Assembly: GCA_039923855.1 (NCBI GenBank)
Contig: JBDTBW010000092.1
Coordinates: forward strand, 1-38,211
DNA from: 66-474 sp039923855
GTDB lineage: Bacteria > Pseudomonadota > Gammaproteobacteria > Xanthomonadales > Rhodanobacteraceae
Direction of reading: 5' to 3'
Length of the DNA: 38,211 nucleotides
Every line of letters begins with the position of its first letter. Within the stretch, counting starts at the first letter, position 1. This document shows, in pieces, positions 32,297-38,211 of this stretch. Below the pieces are notes generated by a model. The model was not told the origin of the DNA. It saw nothing but the letters and a program-made list of their open reading frames with translations, and made no database searches. Made by a program: the position numbers and the translations under genes.

Positions 32297-32905
32297 TTAA
32301 CTCACTGCGCTGCGGCCTTCATGCCCGTGGTAATACGGTGAATGCCCGGCGTCGTGGTCGGTCGCATCCAGCACCGCGCTGATTTCCGGAAAGCGCGCGC
32401 GCAGGGTTTTCTCCACGCCCTGCTTCAGCGTGACATCGGCCATGCCGCAGCCCTGACAGCCGCCGCCGAAACGCAACACGATTGCGTTGTCCGCGGTCAC
32501 CGAATCCAGTTGCACACGGCCGCCGTGCGACGCCAGTTGCGGATTGATCTCCGCTTCGAGCAGATGTTGCACGCGCAACGCCAATGGTGAATCCGGGGCC
32601 GGTTCCGCACCGCGGATAGCCGGCGCGTGCACGATCAATTCACCCCCTGTCGGCTGCGATTTGTAATCGATGCTCGCATCCTGCAACCAGCGCGCACTCT
32701 CCGCGTCGATGTAAAACGCGAAGCCCTCGCACTCCACGGTCCAATCGTCATCGCGGCGTTCGTCGGGCGCGCTGAACTCCAGTTCGCAATCGGCCGACGG
32801 CATGCCGGCGTCGCGCACACGCAGGCGGACGCTTAGATCGTCACCACCCTGGGCTTCGATCAATTTCCGGAAATGGCGCTGGGCGCTGTCGCTGATTTCG
32901 ATCAT
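32297..32905 (-). CDS. nfuA: Fe-S biogenesis protein NfuA
   Basis: Carrier that receives a [4Fe-4S] cluster and hands it to target enzymes, notably under oxidative stress or iron limitation. The 202-residue protein has the two-domain layout of NfuA: a degenerate A-type N-terminal domain (MIEISDSAQRHFRKLIEAQGG, through AESARWLQDASIDY) and a C-terminal Nfu domain (EAEINPQLASHGGRVQLDSV, then FGGGCQGCGMADVTLKQGVEKTLRARFPEI) with the cluster cysteines Cys150 and Cys153. The C-terminus ends in the usual His/Tyr-containing DHDAGHSPYYHGHEG. Monocistronic; the start at 32905 matches the conserved N-terminus. Confidence 0.95.
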   Translation of the reverse strand: MIEISDSAQRHFRKLIEAQGGDDLSVRLRVRDAGMPSADCELEFSAPDERRDDDWTVECEGFAFYIDAESARWLQDASIDYKSQPTGGELIVHAPAIRGAEPAPDSPLALRVQHLLEAEINPQLASHGGRVQLDSVTADNAIVLRFGGGCQGCGMADVTLKQGVEKTLRARFPEISAVLDATDHDAGHSPYYHGHEGRSAVS

Positions 32906-32988
32906 GGTGTCTGGATCATGGTTGCGGAATGCCCGATTGAATCAGCACCATTCTAGTCTTATTTCGGCAGACACCCAAATATTCAAAA

Positions 32989-33062
32989 CCCGTTCGTGGT
33001 GAGGTATCGAACCTCCAACGAGATGCATAGACGGTTCACCCTTCGATACCTCAGGGCGAATG
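32989..33062. repeat. REP-like palindrome (CCGTTCGT...GGTATCGAA / TTCGATACC...GGGCGAATGG)
   Basis: Imperfect inverted repeat between nfuA and phhB: CCCGTTCGTGGTGAGGTATCGAA on the left and TTCGATACCTCAGGGCGAATGG on the right. It resembles a widely dispersed proteobacterial intergenic repeat whose usual core is TTCGACAGGCTCAGGGCGAACGG. It spans most of the gap before phhB. Confidence 0.7.
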
Positions 33063-33118
33063 GTTAGGTCAAACCGGCGCGTATACTTCAAAGACCATTC
33101 GATAAGGAGAACACCATC

Positions 33119-33460
33119 ATGGACCGCCACGCACTCGCCGCGCAGCAGTGCCAGCCCCGCAAGGGCAAGAAAAACGCTCTCGATAAAAAGCGCATGGATG
33201 AATTGCTGGGAATGTTGCCCGGATGGGAGTCGATCGACGAGGGCAAAGCGATCAGCAAGAGTTTCCGGTTCGAGGATTTTTACGAAACGCTTGGCTTCGT
33301 CAATGCGATCGGCTGGATGGCCAACCGCCAGGATCACCACCCTGATTTGCAGATCGGTTACAACCGTTGTCTGGTGCACTGGTCGACACACGATGTCGGC
33401 GGTTTGTCGATGAACGATTTTATCTGCGGGGCGAAAGTAGAGCAGATCGCGCAGAACTAA
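33119..33460 (+). CDS. phhB: Pterin-4a-carbinolamine dehydratase
   Basis: Dehydrates 4a-hydroxytetrahydrobiopterin to regenerate the pterin cofactor of phenylalanine hydroxylase. The 113-residue product has LLGMLPGWESIDEGKAISKSFRFEDFYETLGFVNAIGWMANRQDHHPDLQIGYNRCLVHWSTHDVGGLSMNDF, which contains the active-site HHP motif and the THD-x-GGL signature of the family. AAGGAG lies about 9 nt before the ATG. No phenylalanine hydroxylase gene is in the window. The enzyme may also serve as a general pterin recycler. Followed by two REP-like palindromes. Confidence 0.95.
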   Translation: MDRHALAAQQCQPRKGKKNALDKKRMDELLGMLPGWESIDEGKAISKSFRFEDFYETLGFVNAIGWMANRQDHHPDLQIGYNRCLVHWSTHDVGGLSMNDFICGAKVEQIAQN

Positions 33461-33600
33461 AGCCCCTCTCCCGCCGGGAGAGGAGTTGGGGTGAGGGTTC
33501 GGGGTGACGCAAAGCTGAAGTTTCGCGCAAATATTGCCGATCGTAGAGAGTCGGACCCTCATCCGGCGCTACGCGCCACCTTCTCCCAGAGGGAGAAGGG
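33461..33600. repeat. Two REP-like palindromes between phhB and rluC
   Basis: Between the convergent genes phhB and rluC. The first, CCTCTCCC-GCC-GGGAGAGG (within 33464-33482), has an 8-bp stem followed by GTTGGGGTGAGGG. The second, CCTTCTCCC-AGA-GGGAGAAGG (33579-33599), has a 9-bp stem preceded by GACCCTCATCCGGCGCTACGC. Both are typical dispersed intergenic repeats and could serve as a bidirectional transcription barrier. Confidence 0.75.
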
Positions 33601-34560
33601 TTAAGCATTTTCCTCACCGAGCCGATCCAGCACCCCGCGCAAATCCTCCGGCAACGGCGCGGAGAAACTGTAGGCACGCTCGCCCAGTTCGAATTCGAAG
33701 CGCGCCGCGTGCAGAAACAGCCGCTTCAATCCTACCCCCCGAAAATGTTTGTTGGCCTCGCGCCCGCCGTATTTGGGATCGCCCGCCAGCGGGTGCCCGG
33801 CATGCGCCGCGTGTACGCGAATCTGATGCGTGCGGCCGGTGGCGAGCGTTGCCTCGACCAGGCTGGCGCCGTCGTAACGCTCGATCTGCCGGAAAAACGT
33901 CAGTGCCGGTTTGCCGTCATCGTCGATGCGAACGATCCGCTCGCCACCGGACAACGCCGATTTGCGCAACGGCGCGTTGACGTCGAACTTCGCGCGCTTC
34001 AACGTGCCCGTCATCAGGCACAGATATTGTTTTGTCACCGCGCCGTCGCGGATCAGTGCCTGCAGGCCCGTCAGCCCGCGCCGGGTGTGCGCGAACACCA
34101 GCACGCCCGAAGTATCGCGATCCAGCCGATGCGCCAGTTCCAGGTGTTCGTTCGGGCGCGCCGCGCGCAGCAGCTCGATCGCGCCGTGGCTGATGCCGCT
34201 ACCGCCGTGGCTGGCGATCCCCGCCGGTTTGTCGATCACCAGAAAATCGCGATCCTCGAAAATCACCGCCTCGTTGAGTCGCAGCAATTGCCCAGCCGGC
34301 GCAGCGCTCTGATCTTCTCGCTCGGCCACCCGTACCGGCGGAATCCGCAACTGGTCGCCTTCGTGTAATCGGATGTCCGGTTTGGCCCGCTTGCCGTTGA
34401 TCCGCACCTGCCCGGTGCGCAGCAGCCGATAGATCAGGCTTCTCGGCACGCCCTTTAGCAGCGTGGCCAGCGCGTTGTCGACTCGCTGGCCGTCGCGCTC
34501 CGGACCGACGGCCAAGGTCCGGACTCCCATCAACTGTTTGTCCGAAGTTGCCGTCGGCAT
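33601..34560 (-). CDS. rluC: 23S rRNA pseudouridine synthase RluC (RluA family)
   Basis: Converts U955, U2504 and U2580 of 23S rRNA (E. coli numbering) to pseudouridine. The 319-residue protein has an N-terminal S4 RNA-binding domain (QRVDNALATLLKGVPRSLIYRLLRTGQVRINGKRAKPDIRLHEGDQL), then the catalytic domain with FLVIDKPAGIASHGGSGISHG, HRLDRDTSGVLVF (catalytic Asp147) and ATGRTHQIRVHAAHAGHPLAGDPKYG. The ATG at 34560 begins a normal N-terminus; the 120-codon extension upstream crosses the rne leader and is spurious. RluC rather than RluD is indicated by position, divergent from rne, as in E. coli. Confidence 0.95.
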   Translation of the reverse strand: MPTATSDKQLMGVRTLAVGPERDGQRVDNALATLLKGVPRSLIYRLLRTGQVRINGKRAKPDIRLHEGDQLRIPPVRVAEREDQSAAPAGQLLRLNEAVIFEDRDFLVIDKPAGIASHGGSGISHGAIELLRAARPNEHLELAHRLDRDTSGVLVFAHTRRGLTGLQALIRDGAVTKQYLCLMTGTLKRAKFDVNAPLRKSALSGGERIVRIDDDGKPALTFFRQIERYDGASLVEATLATGRTHQIRVHAAHAGHPLAGDPKYGGREANKHFRGVGLKRLFLHAARFEFELGERAYSFSAPLPEDLRGVLDRLGEENA

Positions 34561-34588
34561 TGGAAAAATCCGTCCTTGCTGATAGACT
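34560..34588 (+). promoter_or_regulatory. Candidate promoter of rne
   Basis: TTGGAA and TAGACT with exactly 17 bp between, just outside the rluC start codon. Transcription from here would give a leader of about 305 nt before the rne start, similar in length to the long leader known in E. coli. Confidence 0.4.
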
Positions 34589-34594
34589 GATCCG

Positions 34595-34900
34595 GCGTTG
34601 CGCGGGTCCGCAGCCATATGGCCACGATCCGCACCCGCCCGCTGCGCGGGCGAGGATTCAGCCTGTCCTTTCCGACCGGAAGCAGGCTTTCCTCTCCATC
34701 GTAACGGGCGGACTCGCGGTTTGCCCATCGCCTGCGAGGCGATGCGGGGATCGCGGCGCGCAATGACACTGAACAAACCATCGGGGCGGTTTCGCTCCGA
34801 TCCACCGCCGCCCGTCGCGGCGCGATCCCCGGCCGGCCGCCCGAACCAAGGCGCCGCCGCGGCGCGCAGCCCGCGGTGCGCGGCCCAAGGATTCAAAAAA
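34595..34900 (+). promoter_or_regulatory. Long structured leader of rne
   Basis: No gene is seen between rluC and rne. On the plus strand a series of stable hairpins follows: CGCCCGC-TGC-GCGGGCG (34636-34652), AGCCTG/CAGGCT with an inner CC/GG pair (34660-34688), CATCGCCT-GCG-AGGCGATG (34726-34744), ATCGGGGCG-GTTT-CGCTCCGAT (34780-34801, one G-U pair) and CGCGCA/TGCGCG (34863-34882). The ribosome-binding site AAGGA lies at 34887-34891, 9 nt before the ATG. In E. coli the rne leader folds into hairpins through which RNase E controls its own mRNA stability; this leader is unrelated in sequence, and an equivalent role is inference. Confidence 0.55.
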
Positions 34901-37837
34901 ATGAAACGCATGTTGATCAACGCGACTCAGCGTGAAGAGTTGCGTGTGGCAATCGTCGATGGCCAATCGCTCTACGATCTCGATATCGAGATCCCCTCCA
35001 AAGAGCAGAAGAAGTCCAACATCTACAAGGGCCGCATCACCCGCGTAGAGCCTTCGCTGGAAGCCTGCTTCGTCGAATACGGCGGCGAGCGCCACGGCTT
35101 CCTGCCGCTCAAGGAAATCTCCAGGCTGTACTTCGCCAACGGCGTCGACCCCAACAAGTCCGGCATCCGCGAACTACTCAAGGAAGGCCAGGAACTGATC
35201 GTGCAGGTCGAGAAGGAGGAACGCGGCAACAAAGGCGCCGCGCTCACGACTTTCATCAGCCTCGCCGGCCGTTACATGGTGCTGATGCCGAACAATCCCG
35301 GCGCCGGCGGGGTGTCGCGCCGGATCGAAGGCGAGGATCGTCAGGCGCTAAAAGAGGCGCTCGATCATCTGCAGGTGCCCGACGAAATGGGCCTGATCGT
35401 GCGCACCGCCGGGGTCGGCCGTGACGCTGAGGAATTGCAGTGGGATCTGGATTACCTGCTGCAATTGTGGAAAGCGATTTCCGAAGCCGCCGGCAGCAAG
35501 CCCGCGCCGTTCCTGATCTACCAGGAATCGAAACTCATCATCCGCGCGTTGCGCGATTACCTGCGCGCCGACATCGGCGAAATCCTGCTGGACGAGCCGG
35601 CGCTGTTCGAGGACGCGCGCGACTTCATGCAGCAGGTGATGCCCACCAACCTGCGCAAGCTGAAACTCTACGACGAAACCGTGCCGCTGTTCACGCGCTT
35701 CCAGATCGAAACCCAGATCGAGAACGCTTACGATCGCACGGTGCGCTTGCCGTCGGGCGGCGCGATCGTGATCGACGCCACCGAGGCGCTGACCGCGATC
35801 GACATCAACTCCTCGCGCGCCACCAAAGGCGGCGACATCGAGGAGACCGCGTTCAACACCAACTGCGAAGCGGCAGTCGAGATCGCGCGCCAGTTGCGCA
35901 TCCGCGACGCGGGTGGATTGATCGTGATCGATTTCATCGACATGGATTCGCCGCGCCACCAGCGCGAGGTAGAGGAGAAACTGAAAAATGCGTTGAAGCT
36001 CGATCGCGCTCGCGTGCAGGTCGGCCGCATTTCGAGATTCGGCTTGCTGGAAATGTCACGTCAGCGCCTGCGCCCGAGCTTGAACGAATCGATCCAGATC
36101 GTGTGCCCGCGCTGCGACGGACATGGCCGCATCCGCGGCGTGGAATCGCTGTCGTTGTCGGCGCTGCGCTTGCTGGAAGAACACGCGATGAAGGACAACA
36201 CCGGCCAGGTGCTGGTGCAGGCGCCACCCGCGGTTGCCAATTTCCTGTTGAACGAGAAACGTGCCAGCGTGGTCGAGATCGAACTGCGCCACAAGCTGCA
36301 TGTGGTGATCGTCGCCGACGAGAATCTGGAAACGCCGCACCTGGAGATCACCCGCATCCGCGAAAGCGAGATGGGCGAGCATTCCAAACCAAGTTACGAA
36401 CGGATGTCGCCGGCGGCGGCAACGCCGCTGCCGCAAGTCGGGCAGGTTCCGCCGGAAGGCGAGCAGCCCGCGGTCAGCGGAATCAAACCGGCCACGCCGA
36501 TGCCGCTGCGCGAGGAAGAACCGGAGCGCATTGCCGTGCGGGCCGCCGCGCCGATGCCGCTGAACGGCGGCGGCATGCTGTCGCGTCTGTTCGGCTGGTT
36601 CCGCAGCGACCCGGTGGCGCCTGCACCGCCTGCGCAGACTCGTGCGCGCACCGAAAGCGTGACGCCGCGTCCCGCGCAACGCAGCGAGACAACTCGCGGT
36701 GAACAGCGCGGACCGACGCAAAGCCGTAATGGACAACGCCGCGATCATGCGCGCGACGGCGCCCCGCGACCGCAGCGGTCGCAGAAATCCGCATCGGCAT
36801 CATCGAACAAAACGCGACAGGAGCCGCGCAACAAACCTCGCGCGGAGCGCAAACCGGTTGCCTCGGTCGTCGACAATTCGCCCTCGACCGGCGAAACGAA
36901 AGCCATAGCCGTGGCAACACCAGCCGCGAACAAGCCGGCCGTAGTTCCGGTCGGCGCGGCAACGCAACAAACCGATGCGGCACCGCGCGCCACAGCACCA
37001 ACATCGGCCAATGTATCCGCATCAGCACCGGCCGTGGCGACATCGTCAACCTCACCCACGGCATCCGTCGAAACGCCGAAACCGGCGGCTGGCAATACCG
37101 CTGCGACGGCTGAACCGGCGCGTTCCGTTTCCGACAAGTCCGATGCCGCTCCCGCTATCAATGCCGATGGCACGCCCGCGCGTCGCCGCCGCGGACGTCG
37201 TGGTGGCCGCCGGCGCAAGCGTGCCGCGGGGCAAGCCGACGGCGCGGCGAAGACGCCGGACGCAACGCGCGACATCGACGACGAGGAAGCCGATACGACG
37301 CAACGCGCGCCGATAACGCGAACATCCACAACGCCTGCGTCGACATCGCTGTCGAACGCAGCGCATACGCCTTCGCCGGCAACGCCCGCGTCGGCCGATT
37401 CCGCTCCGTCGACCGCCGCACCTTCCGCGGATGTCCGCCCGCTTTCCAACGCAGCAGCCGCTGATAAAGCGTCATCCGCGCAACAGGAAAACCCTTACGC
37501 CGCCGCGGTCACCGCGCGCGTCTCTGCGAGCACGGCATCATCGGCCCCGACGGAATTCTCGCACTCCGGCAACGCCGACAGCGCGGCGCCCACGCCGCCA
37601 CCTTCCTCAGGCGCGGCCGAAACTTCGCCCGGCGGTTATCACGCGGCGCTCGGTGTAACCGCCACGCCGAAAGCAAATCCGGCATCGGCCTTTTCACCGC
37701 CATCGTCGTATTCGAATCCCGCGCCGGCGGTCTCACCCGCGCAAGGCGATCTGTTGCCCAAGCCTGCGGTAAAACCGGCGGTTCCGGAATCGGCATCGCC
37801 ATCGTTGATGGGCGAGAAGCAGCCCGGCGAAAGTTGA
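34901..37837 (+). CDS. rne: Ribonuclease E
   Basis: Essential endoribonuclease and degradosome organiser; it cuts single-stranded AU-rich RNA in mRNA decay and in rRNA and tRNA processing. The 978-residue protein starts MKRMLINATQREELRVAIVDGQSLYDLDIE. S1 domain: KSNIYKGRITRVEPSLEACFVEYG (residues 39-61 onward). The catalytic metal ligands are Asp301 in TAIDINSS and Asp344 in IVIDFIDM, and the zinc-link CPRCDGHG has Cys402 and Cys405, all two positions off E. coli numbering. After about residue 510 the tail is low-complexity and rich in Ala, Pro, Ser and Thr, with an Arg-rich RNA-binding patch (ARRRRGRRGGRRRKR) around residues 755-770. The longer frame upstream crosses the hairpinned leader and is not used. 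It ends 10 bp from the convergent regulator gene. Confidence 0.97.
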   Translation: MKRMLINATQREELRVAIVDGQSLYDLDIEIPSKEQKKSNIYKGRITRVEPSLEACFVEYGGERHGFLPLKEISRLYFANGVDPNKSGIRELLKEGQELIVQVEKEERGNKGAALTTFISLAGRYMVLMPNNPGAGGVSRRIEGEDRQALKEALDHLQVPDEMGLIVRTAGVGRDAEELQWDLDYLLQLWKAISEAAGSKPAPFLIYQESKLIIRALRDYLRADIGEILLDEPALFEDARDFMQQVMPTNLRKLKLYDETVPLFTRFQIETQIENAYDRTVRLPSGGAIVIDATEALTAIDINSSRATKGGDIEETAFNTNCEAAVEIARQLRIRDAGGLIVIDFIDMDSPRHQREVEEKLKNALKLDRARVQVGRISRFGLLEMSRQRLRPSLNESIQIVCPRCDGHGRIRGVESLSLSALRLLEEHAMKDNTGQVLVQAPPAVANFLLNEKRASVVEIELRHKLHVVIVADENLETPHLEITRIRESEMGEHSKPSYERMSPAAATPLPQVGQVPPEGEQPAVSGIKPATPMPLREEEPERIAVRAAAPMPLNGGGMLSRLFGWFRSDPVAPAPPAQTRARTESVTPRPAQRSETTRGEQRGPTQSRNGQRRDHARDGAPRPQRSQKSASASSNKTRQEPRNKPRAERKPVASVVDNSPSTGETKAIAVATPAANKPAVVPVGAATQQTDAAPRATAPTSANVSASAPAVATSSTSPTASVETPKPAAGNTAATAEPARSVSDKSDAAPAINADGTPARRRRGRRGGRRRKRAAGQADGAAKTPDATRDIDDEEADTTQRAPITRTSTTPASTSLSNAAHTPSPATPASADSAPSTAAPSADVRPLSNAAAADKASSAQQENPYAAAVTARVSASTASSAPTEFSHSGNADSAAPTPPPSSGAAETSPGGYHAALGVTATPKANPASAFSPPSSYSNPAPAVSPAQGDLLPKPAVKPAVPESASPSLMGEKQPGES

Positions 37838-37847
37838 GCGTGCGAAT

Positions 37848-38211
37848 TTATGCGCCGTCGGCAGACACCAGTGGCGCATGCATCGCGTCAAGCAGTCCGT
37901 GCGCTTCCAGCACGTGCGCCAGTGCAATCGTGTGCTGCACGTCGAGTTTCTCGAACAAGCGCTGCTTGTAGGTCGACACGGTTTTCGCGCTGAGGTGCAA
38001 CTGCGCGGCGATATCGTTGACCGCGCGTCCGCGCGCCAGCATCAGCGCGACTTCCAGTTCGCGCGATGACAACGCTTCCAGCGGCGAGCGTCCGGATCCA
38101 TCGTAATTGCCGCGCGCGCCATTGAACTTCTGGTAGGCGTAGCACTGCAGCATCAAGCGGAAATTCCGTACCGGCAGGTAATCGAGTTCGAGGATGAACC
38201 CGTTGCTGTCG
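37848..38211 (-). CDS. LuxR/NarL-type transcriptional regulator, C-terminal part; 5' end outside window
   Basis: The frame is open from the right edge to a stop at 37848, giving about 120 C-terminal residues. The DNA-binding helix-turn-helix is clear: PLEALSSRELEVALMLARGRAVNDIAAQLHLSAKTVSTYKQRLFEKLDVQHTIALAHVLEAHGLL. The S-x-REL-x-V-x-L-M-x-A-x-G-x-x-V-x-x-I-A-x-x-L-x-L-S-x-K-T-V block is close to that of GacA/UvrY-type response regulators. The preceding residues (NGFILELDYLPVRNFRLMLQCYAYQKFNG) are a linker I do not recognise, and a receiver domain would lie beyond the window. Whether it is GacA itself cannot be settled here. Confidence 0.8.
   Translation of the reverse strand, partial: DSNGFILELDYLPVRNFRLMLQCYAYQKFNGARGNYDGSGRSPLEALSSRELEVALMLARGRAVNDIAAQLHLSAKTVSTYKQRLFEKLDVQHTIALAHVLEAHGLLDAMHAPLVSADGA

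Noticed and set aside
32942..33562. 206-codon minus-strand frame opposite phhB
   Set aside because: It covers phhB and two REP-like repeats; the protein has no domain and phhB is certain.
34598..34900. 101-codon N-terminal extension of RNase E
   Set aside because: Runs through the hairpin-rich leader; the conserved protein begins at the ATG at 34901 with its own ribosome-binding site.

Overview
The window is chromosomal DNA of high G+C content from a gammaproteobacterium, most likely of the Xanthomonadales/Lysobacterales (Rhodanobacteraceae- or Xanthomonadaceae-like). The grounds are the classic ypjD<>ffh // rpsP-rimM-trmD-rplS order, the agmatine deiminase plus N-carbamoylputrescine amidase pair, a very large NAD-dependent glutamate dehydrogenase, and numerous palindromic intergenic repeats. 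Placement below order is inference. No phage, integrase, IS transposase, CRISPR array, rRNA or tRNA gene was recognised.

Layout. 1-3894 (minus): most of an NAD-glutamate dehydrogenase gene, cut by the window edge. 3930-4586: a CHASE3/GGDEF signalling gene that has lost the catalytic core of its cyclase domain. 4770-9185: a two-gene RND efflux unit (lipoprotein adaptor plus AcrB-like pump). 9308-11851 (minus): the rpsP-rimM-trmD-rplS operon and its terminator. 12113-13486 (minus): ffh, divergent from ypjD (13856-14653). 14689-17207 (minus): transketolase coupled to a GNAT acetyltransferase. 17346-17471: a zinc-free-type L36 gene. 17806-21482: a small exported protein, aguA, aguB and a TraB-family membrane protein; aguA and aguB complete the route from agmatine to putrescine. 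21599-22056: a RelE/ParE-type toxin-antitoxin pair. 22099-23216 (minus): two coupled membrane proteins (DUF6326- and DUF4386-like). 23256-30981 (minus): a three-gene RND operon with one adaptor and two different pumps. 31368-32116: tandem paralogous c-type cytochromes. 32297-32905 (minus): nfuA. 33119-33460: phhB. 33601-34560 (minus): rluC, divergent from rne (34901-37837), which has a long, strongly hairpinned leader. 37848-38211 (minus): the C-terminal part of a LuxR-type regulator.

The most notable non-coding signal is between trmD and rplS. Four consecutive 18-nt hairpins occur about every 29 nt. Their stems differ but always pair, and on the operon's sense strand each presents a hexaloop ANGGA(U/C), which resembles a CsrA/RsmA binding hairpin. 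A fifth perfect member lies between rimM and trmD in the same orientation. Related GGA-loop hairpins occur upstream of the first RND unit (about 4630-4670) and in the 17559-17683 intergenic region. This could be a post-transcriptional control device in a ribosomal-protein operon, or a dispersed family of structured repeats; the sequence alone cannot decide.

The other clear intergenic theme is repeat families: long elements bounded by GTCATTCCGG/CCGGAATGAC (three sites) and several short GC-rich palindromes.
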